DNA of 64,000 nucleotides, taken from assembly GCA_018701215.1 (NCBI GenBank), contig JABIWH010000021.1, forward strand, positions 1-64,000. Reading direction: 5' to 3'. The translations under genes were made by a program, and so were the position numbers. This DNA is from Rhodospirillaceae bacterium (GTDB taxonomy: Bacteria; Pseudomonadota; Alphaproteobacteria; GCA-2731375). The notes below the pieces were generated by a model. It was not told the origin of the DNA and did no database searches. It saw only the letters and a list, made by a program, of their open reading frames with translations. Below, piece after piece: positions 35,297-43,904 of the stretch. Each line of letters begins with the position of its first letter. Position 1 is the stretch's first letter.

Positions 35297-37344
35297 GGGG
35301 CCAGCTCCACAAACAAATTCCCCGCCCGATCAATTTGGCACTGATCGCCGGGACCCAGTACGGTTGTTGCATCCAATTGCTCGATAACCGCCGGCCCATC
35401 GAGTTTCTGACCCGGCAGCAACTTTGCCCGATCATAGACGGGCGTGTCCAAGGGCGCCTCGCCATCGAACCATACGGGGCGGTGATGGTCCGCCACCGCC
35501 ACCGTACCAGCGCCATCGTTTCCCATGGCAGAGCCATCACCAGGTCCCGCCAGGCGGCCGATTGCAGTGACGCGCAGGTTCACGACTTCCACCGGGTCGG
35601 CGGGGTTGTGATAGCCGTAGTTGCGTTCGTGAGCAGCGAAGAATTTTTCCGCCAGCACGGCCAGGTCCGGCTGTTGCGCCTGCGCCTCATCCAGCTCCAC
35701 CGCCAATTCATAATTCTGTCCGATGTAGCGCATATCGAGACTGTACATGGTTGCCTGGGCCTCCCCCCCGATCCCTGCCGTCTTGAACCAGGCCGCCGCC
35801 TGCCGCCGCAGATCGGCCAGATTGGCGGTCAGATCGGCCATGGTATCGGCGACCAGCGGCGTTACCCGGCTGATGACAAAGCCTTCACGCAGGTCTGAGA
35901 CGACCAGTCCCCGGGCGCACAAAATACCCGGCGCGGCAGGTACCAGCATGCGGGTTATGCCCAAGGCGCGGGCGACGTCGGCGGCATGCAGCGGCCCGGC
36001 GCCGCCGAAGGGCAGCAGCACGAAATCCCGCGGGTCATGGCCACGCTCGACCGAAATAGTGCGAATGGCGCGGACCATGTTGGCGGCGACAATGCCCAGA
36101 ATACCATGGGCCGTGCGCTCAATACTCATGTCCAGGCGTTCCGCCGCCTCTGCCAGGGAGGCCCTGGCCGCGTCCACCTGCAAGGCCATGCCGCCACCGA
36201 GGAGGCCTTTTGCCGAGAGACGGCCCAGCACCAGATTGGCATCGGAGACGGTTGGCTGGGTACCACCATGACCGTAACAGGCGGGGCCGGGTACGGCGCC
36301 CGCGCTTTGCGGTCCGACTTTCATTAAGCCATCCCGTTCGAACCAGGCGATCGAACCGCCGCCCGCGCCGACCGCATTGACATCAACGCTGGCCAGACGC
36401 AGCGGATAGCCTTCGATCCAGCGGTCATAGGCGACCTCCGCCTCCAAATCGCGGATCAGGCAGACATCGGCTGAGGTACCGCCCATATCCAAGGTAATGA
36501 CATTGGCCAGACCGGCGGAGCGGGCCGCATCAATGGCGCCCACGACGCCGGCGGCGGGGCCCGACAGCGCCGTGCGTATGGGCAATTGCCGCGCCCGTGC
36601 CGGCGTCATCAGACCGCCGGCGGATTGATTGATACCCAGCTCGGCATTGGGCATCAGCTTGGTCAGTTGATCCTCGAACTCGGTCAGATAGCTGCCCATG
36701 ATAGGCTGCAGATAGGTGTTAAGAACGGTGGTGGAGAGCCGTTCGTACTCGCGAAACTCAGGCTGCACATCGGACGAGATGGAGATATGCAAATCCGGCA
36801 ATGCTTCGTGCAGGGCATGGCGCAGGCGCCTCTCGTGATCAGGGTTTACGAAGCCAAAGATCAAGCAGATGGCCAGGCAATCGGCGCCGCTGTCGGCGAC
36901 CTGAGCCACCGCCCGGTCGATTGCATCTTGCTCCAGCGCACGATGGACCGAGCCGTCATAGAGAATACGTTCCGCCGCCTCGAAGCGCCGCTCGCGCGGC
37001 ACCAGGGGCGTGGGATGGTCCTGTTGAAAGCTGAACATGTGCGGGCGGATCTGGCGGCCGATTTCGAGCAGATCGCGGAAACCTTCCGTCACCAGCAAAG
37101 CCACCTTGCCGCCGCGCCGCTGGATCAGGGCATTGGTGGCGACCGTGGTGCCATGGGAGAGACGGCTGACATTGGCCAGGTCCAGATCGCCGCTGGCCAG
37201 TTCGTTGATCCCGTTGAGAACCGCCCGGGCCGGGTTATCCGGCGTCGATGGCGTTTTATGGAGGCGCAGTTCGCCGCTCTCATCATCGTAGACGTGAAAA
37301 TCGGTAAAGGTGCCGCCAACATCAACGCCGATGATCCAGGCCAT
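35293..37344 (-). CDS. hyuA: Hydantoinase/5-oxoprolinase subunit A, copy 2
   Basis: 683 residues. It opens MAWIIGVDVGGTFTDFHVYDD. HGTTVATNALIQRRGGK, ITLDMGGTSADVCLI, and GAGGGSIAWFERDG with SAGAVPGPACYGHGG are the ATPase and family motifs. It lies 43 bp downstream of the TRAP large permease gene on the same strand, so uptake and ring opening are likely co-transcribed. It works with the subunit B encoded by the overlapping gene. Confidence 0.94.
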   Translation of the reverse strand: MAWIIGVDVGGTFTDFHVYDDESGELRLHKTPSTPDNPARAVLNGINELASGDLDLANVSRLSHGTTVATNALIQRRGGKVALLVTEGFRDLLEIGRQIRPHMFSFQQDHPTPLVPRERRFEAAERILYDGSVHRALEQDAIDRAVAQVADSGADCLAICLIFGFVNPDHERRLRHALHEALPDLHISISSDVQPEFREYERLSTTVLNTYLQPIMGSYLTEFEDQLTKLMPNAELGINQSAGGLMTPARARQLPIRTALSGPAAGVVGAIDAARSAGLANVITLDMGGTSADVCLIRDLEAEVAYDRWIEGYPLRLASVDVNAVGAGGGSIAWFERDGLMKVGPQSAGAVPGPACYGHGGTQPTVSDANLVLGRLSAKGLLGGGMALQVDAARASLAEAAERLDMSIERTAHGILGIVAANMVRAIRTISVERGHDPRDFVLLPFGGAGPLHAADVARALGITRMLVPAAPGILCARGLVVSDLREGFVISRVTPLVADTMADLTANLADLRRQAAAWFKTAGIGGEAQATMYSLDMRYIGQNYELAVELDEAQAQQPDLAVLAEKFFAAHERNYGYHNPADPVEVVNLRVTAIGRLAGPGDGSAMGNDGAGTVAVADHHRPVWFDGEAPLDTPVYDRAKLLPGQKLDGPAVIEQLDATTVLGPGDQCQIDRAGNLFVELAP

Positions 37345-37387
37345 TGTTTACTCCATCTAGAACGGATGCCCGGATGACCAGCGGCTC

Positions 37388-38686
37388 TTAATGATAAACC
37401 AGGTTCGGAAGCCAGGTCGCCAATTGCGGCAAGCTGATCAGGATCACGATCATGGCCAGCATGGCGACCACGAATGGGATCGCACCGATAGCGACATCGT
37501 TGAATTTACCGCCCCGTGTCCGGATCCCCTGCACCACGTACAGGTTGACGCCAATAGGCGGTGTTATCAGGGCCGCCTCCATTAACACCGTAATAAGGAT
37601 GCCGAACCATACGTCGGAAAACTCCGGCACGCCCAACTTCATCACGATGGGAAAGACAATGGGAACGGTGGTCAACATCATGGACAGGGTTTCCATGAAC
37701 ATACCCAGCAGCAAATAGAAGACCACGATCAAATAGATCGTCTGCACCGGCGTCAGACCCATCGCCGCAATGAATTCCAGCATCGCCTGGGTGATGCCCA
37801 TGAAGCCCAGGACGAAATTCAGGAAGATCGCCGCAAACACGATCAGCATGATCATCGCGGTGGTGCGCATGGTGCCTTCGAAAGACTCCAGCAGCATCTT
37901 GAAATTTAAAGTCCTGAACGAAGCCGCAATGATCAACGCCACCATGACACCGATAGAGGCCGCCTCTGTCGGCGTCGCGATGCCGCCATAAATGGAGCCG
38001 ACCACGGCTACGAATAAGATAATTGGCGGCAGCAGATGGGGCAAAGTCCGGATACGTTCGCCCCAATTGGTCTCGATCTTGGTGCCGCCCCATGATGGGC
38101 GGTATATACAAGCCCCGATAATCGACAGCATGAACAATGCGGACAGACACAGGCCCGGAAAAATGCCCGCCAGATAGAGCTCGGGAACAGAGGTATCGGT
38201 TAGCAGTCCATAGATGATTAAATTGATCGACGGCGGCACCAGAATACCCAAGGTACCGCCCGCCGCCAGAGAGCCGAGAAACAGGCGTTCGTTATAATTC
38301 CGCTTTTTGATTTCCGGATAGGCGACTGTACCCACGGTCGCCGCCGTTGCGACGGAAGAGCCCGATGAGGCGGCGAAAATGGCACAAGAGCCAATGTTAG
38401 CATGCATCAGACCGCCAGGCAGCCAGGACAGCCATTGGATCACCGCGCCATACATGCGCCGGGCAATGCCGGCCCGCAACATGATTTCACCCAGCAATAT
38501 GAACATGGGTACGGCAACGAGGATGAATTCCTTGCTCTTTTCCCAGTAAATTTCAGCCAGTCCCGCCGTTAACCTGCCGTCCATGGCGATTTCATCCAGG
38601 ACGAAACTGAGTATCCCCAGCACGGATGCAACGGGGACGGCCGAGAGAACGAGTACAAGTAGTCCAACAAGAATCCCAAGGGCCAT
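37388..38686 (-). CDS. dctM: TRAP transporter large membrane subunit
   Basis: 432 residues with about 11-12 hydrophobic segments. Family signatures are VPMFILLGEIMLRAGIARRMYGAV, FAASSGSSVATAATVGTVAYPEI, GILVPPSINLIIYG and TPTEAASIGVMVAL. It is the ion-coupled permease of a tripartite uptake system in the inner membrane. It starts four bases after the small-subunit gene and is followed by hyuA, tying the substrate to hydantoinase chemistry. Confidence 0.95.
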   Translation of the reverse strand: MALGILVGLLVLVLSAVPVASVLGILSFVLDEIAMDGRLTAGLAEIYWEKSKEFILVAVPMFILLGEIMLRAGIARRMYGAVIQWLSWLPGGLMHANIGSCAIFAASSGSSVATAATVGTVAYPEIKKRNYNERLFLGSLAAGGTLGILVPPSINLIIYGLLTDTSVPELYLAGIFPGLCLSALFMLSIIGACIYRPSWGGTKIETNWGERIRTLPHLLPPIILFVAVVGSIYGGIATPTEAASIGVMVALIIAASFRTLNFKMLLESFEGTMRTTAMIMLIVFAAIFLNFVLGFMGITQAMLEFIAAMGLTPVQTIYLIVVFYLLLGMFMETLSMMLTTVPIVFPIVMKLGVPEFSDVWFGILITVLMEAALITPPIGVNLYVVQGIRTRGGKFNDVAIGAIPFVVAMLAMIVILISLPQLATWLPNLVYH

Positions 38687-38690
38687 TTTA

Positions 38691-39305
38691 CTATTTCGTC
38701 CTGTCTAAGGTGTCGCCTGTCGCCAAGACAACGTCCTGGCCGTGGGTTTCTTCCTCAATCACATCCGCGATGCTCGGAACGCCGGCAATTTTACCAACCA
38801 GTTCCCAATTACGCTGCAACAGGGCGATGGTGGCGTATAGCGTAACGAAGACCAAGGTGATTAGAAACAAAGCCAATCCAGCAAACCAGAACAGCTGCGG
38901 TATCCATTGCGGCGTGGCCAGAGTGGTAATCGATACGGAATTGTTAACATAGGAATCAAAGAACGAAAGGCCTGCGTAGTACGTCATGTACGACATGTAA
39001 TAGAACAGCAGGACGCAGCCCACGACGTCGAGTACGGCTGAAACCGGACGTGGCAAAAAGCTATAAAGCGCATCGATCCGAACGTTGGAGCGATGCAAAA
39101 GACAAAAAGAATAGGCCCATGTTGTCGTGGCCGAGAAAACATAGCCCGAATACTCGTCAGAGCCGCTCATGGTCACGCCAAGAAATTTTCTGGATAATAC
39201 GTCAACGGTAACCATGAAGGCAGCGGCCATAAGCGCCGCACCACCCACCCATACCGCCAAGCGGGAAATGTATTCCAGCCGTGCATGGATATTAGCAAGC
39301 ATCAT
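38691..39305 (-). CDS. dctQ: TRAP transporter small membrane subunit
   Basis: 204 residues, a little longer than many DctQ proteins, with four hydrophobic segments (about 15-35, 50-70, 85-110 and 140-165). The segment DVLSRKFLGVTMSGSDEYSGYVF is typical. AAGGAAG precedes the ATG. It pairs with the large subunit and lies 108 bp downstream of the binding-protein gene. Confidence 0.9.
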   Translation of the reverse strand: MMLANIHARLEYISRLAVWVGGAALMAAAFMVTVDVLSRKFLGVTMSGSDEYSGYVFSATTTWAYSFCLLHRSNVRIDALYSFLPRPVSAVLDVVGCVLLFYYMSYMTYYAGLSFFDSYVNNSVSITTLATPQWIPQLFWFAGLALFLITLVFVTLYATIALLQRNWELVGKIAGVPSIADVIEEETHGQDVVLATGDTLDRTK

Positions 39306-39413
39306 TATACTTCCTTGGTCTGAATTTGATGAAGACCCGAGGATTACGAAATTGGCGCCGCGTCAATAAGAACGGAAAGACGCGGCGCCAACCCGTGGAT
39401 AGAAAGCCGGAAA

Positions 39414-40496
39414 CTACATGGAAGCTTTCATGCCGGCAATTTTGCCGATGGTCGCATTCCATTCGTCGATGCACTTCTGCGTGCCGCAACGTTTTGCCCA
39501 GCGCTTCAGGACGACATTCTCCACCACATCTTTCAACATGGCCTTGTCAGCCGCCGTTGGCTCGATCGGGATCATGCCGCCGGTGGGGCCATCACAGGGC
39601 CCAGAGGCGTTGCAATCCATGCCACGCTGGTCGTTCTTGGCAGTGGCTACCCACATTTCCTCTTCCAACTTCGGCAATTCCCTGTTGAACAAGGCCTGCG
39701 TATCTTTGTCCAGGCTGTTCCAGAGCTTCAGGTTCATGGCGAGGAACGAAGATGCATAACCCAAACGGATACGGATATTATGGGTCACCACCTGATACCA
39801 TTTGGCATTGTAGGCCGGCAGGGTGCCGGTCAGGCCGCAGTCAGCCACGCCTTTTTGCAGCGCCGGAACAACCTCGGCAAAAGCGATGGTCACGGCCGAG
39901 CCGCCAACGCCTTCGATGAAATCACCCAACGTTGTTGAGTAGGTGCGGATTTTCTTGCCCTTTAATTGATGCAAGCCATATTCCTTGATGCTCTTGTCAC
40001 CAAGGTTGCACCACAGCTGTTGGCTGGGCCAGGCATAGATCATCAGCAGTTTGGCACCGTACTTCTGCTCGAACTCGCGGGCCAAAATACCGCGATAGGC
40101 TTCATTTGCCTTGCGGTAGGTACCCAGATCCTGGATCACGCCGGACAAATCGGCGCCTTCAATAGCGGGGCTGTCCTGGGCCACATAGGTGGTGACGCCG
40201 TGTACCGCATCAAACACACCCAGTTTCAATAGGCGCATGATTTCAAAACCGGAAAGACCAAGCTCCGTCTGCGATTTCGCATTTGCGGTCAGCGCGCCGC
40301 CCGACAGTTTCGGCAGACGTTCCTTCCAAAACGGACCTTCACGCTCTTTCCAATGGTCCAGGAAACCCCAGGTACCAACTACCTTGAATTCCCGCTTCTT
40401 CATATCGGCCGATGCCGGCGCGACCGCCAACCCAAGGGCCATGGCCCCTGCGATCGCACCCGCCACCAAGGGCCTTAAAATTCCAAATTTTTTCAT
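39414..40496 (-). CDS. dctP: TRAP transporter periplasmic substrate-binding protein
   Basis: 360 residues from the ATG at 40496 (GAGG just upstream); a frame to 40601 is rejected because it lacks a site and precedes the signal peptide. The signal peptide covers about 1-31 (cleavage near ASADM). The family segments are FKVVGTWGFLDHWKEREGPFW, the central GKKIRTYSTTLGDFIEGVGGSAVTIAFAEVVPALQKGVADC, and a C-terminal part with four Cys (MDCNASGPCDG and RCGTQKC) that may form disulfides. It is the first gene of the six-gene operon ending with the racemase-like gene. The ligand may be a hydantoin, oxoproline or other cyclic amide (inference). Confidence 0.9.
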   Translation of the reverse strand: MKKFGILRPLVAGAIAGAMALGLAVAPASADMKKREFKVVGTWGFLDHWKEREGPFWKERLPKLSGGALTANAKSQTELGLSGFEIMRLLKLGVFDAVHGVTTYVAQDSPAIEGADLSGVIQDLGTYRKANEAYRGILAREFEQKYGAKLLMIYAWPSQQLWCNLGDKSIKEYGLHQLKGKKIRTYSTTLGDFIEGVGGSAVTIAFAEVVPALQKGVADCGLTGTLPAYNAKWYQVVTHNIRIRLGYASSFLAMNLKLWNSLDKDTQALFNRELPKLEEEMWVATAKNDQRGMDCNASGPCDGPTGGMIPIEPTAADKAMLKDVVENVVLKRWAKRCGTQKCIDEWNATIGKIAGMKASM

Positions 40497-40624
40497 TCTA
40501 ACCTCCCGTTTAGTTATGATGACGACGAAGCGTAATCGACAGCGCGGGTCAAGGCAACCTGCACGTTCGCTGGTCAATACGCCCGACCCGGGCAGGTTCA
40601 TGAATAATGCAGTGGAGTAACGGT

Positions 40625-41416
40625 ATGTATGATGTAAGTGGAAAGGTGGCGCTGGTCACCGGAGGTGCCTCAGGCATTGGTGCGGAAACGGCGCGTCTGC
40701 TGGCGGCCAAGGGCGCGGCGGTGGCTATAGCCGATATCAACGCCGAGGCTGGTGCAGCCAATGCCAAGGACATCAATGCAGCCGGCGGAGAGGCCGTCTA
40801 CCTGCCCCTGGATGTTTCTTCGGAAAGCGCGTGGGAAGCAACAATGGCGGCGGTTTTAGAGAAATTCGGCGGCCTGCATATTCTCGTCAACGGCGCCGGC
40901 ATCGAATTGGTACGCAAGATCGCGGATACCTCGCTAGCGGATTTTCAAAAAGTCATGGCGGTAAACCTGGATGGCGTATTTCTTGGTATCAAATACGCCA
41001 TGACGGCGATGCGGGATACAAAGCAGGGTCCGGGCGGCGGTTCCATCATCAACATCTCCTCGGTCGCGGGCATCCAGGGCCATATGCGCCAGATCGCCTA
41101 TGCCGGCTCGAAAGGCGGCGTGCGATTGATGACCAAGGCGGCAGCGGCGGAAGCGGCCCAATATGGCTACGATGTGCGGGTTAATTCGGTCCATCCGGGC
41201 ACTATTGAAACACCCATGGTGCAGGGCATGATCGCCCACCGCGACGAGGCGGGACAAAAAGCGGCAATAGAGAAAATTCGCCAGATGCATCCCATCGGGC
41301 GCCTGGGCCAACCCATCGATATCGCCAACGCGATCCTGTTTCTGGCCTCTGACGCCTCCGGCTTCATGACCGGTTCGGAAGTCGTCGTCGACGGCGGCAT
41401 GACCGCCACCGGTTAG
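40625..41416 (+). CDS. Short-chain dehydrogenase/reductase
   Basis: 263 residues from the ATG at 40625 with GTGGAG upstream; an ATG at 40607 is in frame. NAD motif VTGGASGIGAETA, NGAG at about 85, catalytic Ser in INISSVAGIQG, and YAGSKGG. The C-terminus DASGFMTGSEVVVDGGMTATG is typical of classical SDRs such as cyclohexanol or 3-alpha-hydroxysteroid dehydrogenase types. It is divergent from the TRAP operon (128 bp between starts). The gene ends at the hairpin element 41418-41525. Confidence 0.9.
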   Translation: MYDVSGKVALVTGGASGIGAETARLLAAKGAAVAIADINAEAGAANAKDINAAGGEAVYLPLDVSSESAWEATMAAVLEKFGGLHILVNGAGIELVRKIADTSLADFQKVMAVNLDGVFLGIKYAMTAMRDTKQGPGGGSIINISSVAGIQGHMRQIAYAGSKGGVRLMTKAAAAEAAQYGYDVRVNSVHPGTIETPMVQGMIAHRDEAGQKAAIEKIRQMHPIGRLGQPIDIANAILFLASDASGFMTGSEVVVDGGMTATG

Positions 41417-41417
41417 A

Positions 41418-41525
41418 GTCTATACGGTTTTCGCTAAACTGCCCGCTCCCCCTCCCGGCCGCCCACGGGATCATACTCAATGGGCGGCCGGGAGGGGGAG
41501 CGGGCTGGACTGGAAATGGTTTTAA
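41418..41525. repeat. GC-rich hairpin element, relative of the 60303-60430 family
   Basis: A perfect 25-bp inverted repeat (41441-41465 and 41481-41505) surrounds a 15-nt loop. The stem CCCGCTCCCCCTCCCGG.. matches the inner arm of the 60303 element (CCCGCTCCCCCTGCCGG..), followed in both by a GCCGCCCA segment. Weak outer TIR remnants (TACGGTTTTCG and GGAAATGGTTTTA) are visible. The element lies between the convergent SDR and D-cysteine desulfhydrase-like genes; the right edge reaches the latter's stop codon. It could work as a strong two-way terminator, though there is no T-run. Confidence 0.75.
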
Positions 41526-42532
41526 ATGGCGTCGTCGGCCTGGAAAAATTCATTATAGGCGAACAGTCCCGGCATGCCGCCGGTATGCAGGAAGACGATG
41601 GTTTGTTCAGGGGAAAAGCGGCCCTGGCGTACCATGTCGATCAAACCGGCCATGGCTTTGCCGGTGTAAACCGGGTCCAGGATCAAACCTTCAAGCCGCG
41701 CCACTTGGCGGACAGCGGCACGCATTTGCTCCGTCGGCAGGCCATAGGCGGCGCCGGCGTAACCTTCGACGACTTGCACGGATGTCTTGCGCAGGGCGTT
41801 TTCGGACTGCAACTGATCCGATGTTTCACGGGCGATGGCCCAGACCTTGGCCGCGATATCGTCCGCGGCGGCGGTAATATCGACGCCCAGGACCTGGGTT
41901 TCGCTATTCAGCTGGTGGAAGCCGGCGACAAGGCCGGCCTGGGTGCCGCCGCTGCCCGTGGCATGGATCAGATAATCAATTTTTTCCCCGGCATCCCTGG
42001 CTTGCGCCGCCAACTCCTCGGCACAGGTAACATACCCCATGGCGCCCATGGCGTTGGAGCCGCCCGACGGTATGACATAAGGCTTCCTCCCGTTGGTCCG
42101 CAACACCCTGGCCATGCGGTGGAAGGCTGCTTCGCGGTCAGTACCTTCGGGCAATACATGCACTTGTGCTCCCAACAGATGATCCAATTGTACATTGCCG
42201 GAGACTTCATAGGCCGGATCATCCCAGGGCACCGCACGGGCCAGCACGAGATGACAGGACAGGCCGGCACGGGCGGCGGCGGCGGCGGTCTGGCGTACAT
42301 GGTTCGACTGCACACCACCAATGGTCAAAATGGTGTCGGCGCCCTGGGCCTCGGCCTCGGCCATCAGATATTCCAGCTTGCGGGTTTTGTTGCCGCCCGT
42401 GGCAAGGCCGGTGCAATCATCCCGCTTGACCAGAATGCGCGGTCCACCAAGATGTTCACTCAGGCGAGGCAAATATTCCAGAGGTGTCGGCAGATGTGCC
42501 AGCGGTATACGCGGAAATTTGGAGCATGCCAT
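41522..42532 (-). CDS. D-cysteine desulfhydrase / ACC deaminase family PLP enzyme
   Basis: 336 residues. The fold-type II PLP lysine is in TGGNKTRKLEYLMAEA. GGVQSNHVRQTAAAAARAGL follows, and YVIPSGGSNAMGAMGYV and TGSGGTQAGLVAGF carry the phosphate-binding Gly/Ser groups. The family degrades D-cysteine or 1-aminocyclopropane-1-carboxylate. The residues that separate the two activities cannot be judged safely here. It lies downstream of three minus-strand genes, 25 bp after the DUF123 gene. Confidence 0.88.
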   Translation of the reverse strand: MACSKFPRIPLAHLPTPLEYLPRLSEHLGGPRILVKRDDCTGLATGGNKTRKLEYLMAEAEAQGADTILTIGGVQSNHVRQTAAAAARAGLSCHLVLARAVPWDDPAYEVSGNVQLDHLLGAQVHVLPEGTDREAAFHRMARVLRTNGRKPYVIPSGGSNAMGAMGYVTCAEELAAQARDAGEKIDYLIHATGSGGTQAGLVAGFHQLNSETQVLGVDITAAADDIAAKVWAIARETSDQLQSENALRKTSVQVVEGYAGAAYGLPTEQMRAAVRQVARLEGLILDPVYTGKAMAGLIDMVRQGRFSPEQTIVFLHTGGMPGLFAYNEFFQADDAI

Positions 42533-42557
42533 TGCGTGGCCTCGTAAAAAAAGACGA

Positions 42558-42989
42558 TCAAACGGTCAGTGCAAAATTAGTCGGTACTAATAGTAAATGA
42601 GACCTGCATGTTCGGCAATCACTGCTACCCAGACCGGCAATGGGCATGGACACACCCGGCAGCCGGAGATAGCGCTGGGCGATATCGCATTCCGATTGGC
42701 TCGATTGGGCCGATGCGCCCGGCTCTTGGGCAAGGCATAGCACATCCAATACCCGGCCCGTCGTGGTCAGATGGTCCACATGCCAGCGGATGGTTTTAGC
42801 GCGGCGCAAATGGCGGCCGACGCGCGCCGCCAAACCGCCGGGGCCACGGGCGCTGCCGCAATAAACATAATGACCGGGCGCCAGGGTCGGCCGATGCAGC
42901 CGCGCGATGGGCAGACTCAGCGGCCGGGACAGCTTAATCAGCAAGGCATAGGCGCCAGGTTGGTTCGGTAGATTGAAGCTTTCACGCAT
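42558..42989 (-). CDS. DUF123 / GIY-YIG-like nuclease domain protein
   Basis: 143 residues from the ATG at 42989; a GTG at 42992 is adjacent. The family pattern is clear: PGAYALLIKL, GHYVYCGSARGPGGLAARVGRHLRR, then RWHVDHL and a C-terminal SSDCRTCRSHLL. These proteins are related to GIY-YIG nucleases; activity is unproven for most. It lies 16 bp after the lipoprotein gene stop. No ribosome binding site is obvious, which suggests translational coupling. Confidence 0.83.
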   Translation of the reverse strand: MRESFNLPNQPGAYALLIKLSRPLSLPIARLHRPTLAPGHYVYCGSARGPGGLAARVGRHLRRAKTIRWHVDHLTTTGRVLDVLCLAQEPGASAQSSQSECDIAQRYLRLPGVSMPIAGLGSSDCRTCRSHLLLVPTNFALTV

Positions 42990-43005
42990 CACGGCCCGGC
43001 ATTGC

Positions 43006-43275
43006 TTATTCCGCCTTGCCGCCCGTCTTGCGCAAGGTCACCGTGGAGCCAGCAATGACGAAATCCACGCTGCCGTTAGAGGCATTGTAGGTCCAGGTCT
43101 CCAAGGGACCGACCCTATCGATGTTATCGGGCTTGCCCAAGGCCTCGGTCAGGGCCGCCTTGTCGGAAGCATTCTCGGCCTTGGCCAAAATCTCGGCCTT
43201 ACTATCCTCGAAACAGCCCGTCAGCAACGGAACTGCAATCAATATCGCGCAGACGCGTCTCCAATATCGAATCAT
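43006..43275 (-). CDS. Small putative lipoprotein
   Basis: 89 residues. A signal peptide with lipobox LLTGC puts the lipidated Cys at residue 21. The mature part, with LTEALGKPDNIDRVGPLETWTYNASNGSVDFVIAGSTVTLRKTG, resembles BamE/SmpA-type outer membrane lipoprotein folds in pattern only. GGAGGAAGGG precedes the ATG. It lies between the CigR-like and DUF123 genes, with spacings of 33 and 16 bp. The function is unknown. Confidence 0.8.
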   Translation of the reverse strand: MIRYWRRVCAILIAVPLLTGCFEDSKAEILAKAENASDKAALTEALGKPDNIDRVGPLETWTYNASNGSVDFVIAGSTVTLRKTGGKAE

Positions 43276-43308
43276 TGTCTTACCCTTCCTCCGAAACCAG
43301 TTCGCCGG

Positions 43309-43791
43309 CTATTTGGCGCCCTCGACCGCATCCAGCAAAATATCCAGCACGATACTGGTCGCCTTTTGGATCAGCACCACATTGTTGTCGATGATGACCC
43401 GCTCGGTACCGCGCGCTGGCATGGGCAGGATGTCGTTCAAATCATTGGGCAGGCTGCGTTTGGCCAAACCGGGCGGCAAGCGTTTGCGTTTCGCCAGACC
43501 AGGCGGCAGGTGTTTGCGCTTCGCCAGGCCGGGGGGCAGGCCGCCCTTAACATTCTTACTTTTTTTACCGTGCTTGCCTTTGCCGCGCTTCTTGGCGTGG
43601 CTCTTGCCGTCATCATGACGGCCATAACGGTCGTCGTTTTTTCCGCTATAATATTCACGGATCAGCCGCTTCTCCACTTCCTTGAAGATGACATCGGTCA
43701 TGTCGACCTGACCAGCCTGTGCGGGCCCGGCAAAAAGGCATGCCAACGCCAGGCAGATCACAGGCAAGGCGGTTTTCAGATAGAAATTCAT
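43309..43791 (-). CDS. Secreted CigR/RcnB-like protein with three LPPGLAKR repeats
   Basis: 160 residues. The signal peptide ends near residue 26 (PAQAG). A basic, Lys/Gly/His-rich region (about 60-84) is followed by three repeats of LPPGLAKR with a 10-residue period (85-112), then LPNDLNDILPMP and a hydrophobic end VIIDNNVVLIQKATSIVLDIL. This order matches the CigR-like family, whose Salmonella member is an anti-virulence inner membrane protein. A general envelope role is all that can be said. The repeats are also repeated at DNA level (43456-43539, 30-bp period). Confidence 0.72.
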   Translation of the reverse strand: MNFYLKTALPVICLALACLFAGPAQAGQVDMTDVIFKEVEKRLIREYYSGKNDDRYGRHDDGKSHAKKRGKGKHGKKSKNVKGGLPPGLAKRKHLPPGLAKRKRLPPGLAKRSLPNDLNDILPMPARGTERVIIDNNVVLIQKATSIVLDILLDAVEGAK

Positions 43792-43904
43792 CTGCGTCCT
43801 CCAAACGGCAGCAACAGCCGAAATCTTGTTATGAACGAAGCCTACAACAAGATCGTTGTAAGTGCGGTGATCATGATCACCCTATTAGGGGGGTCGGCGG
43901 ACAA

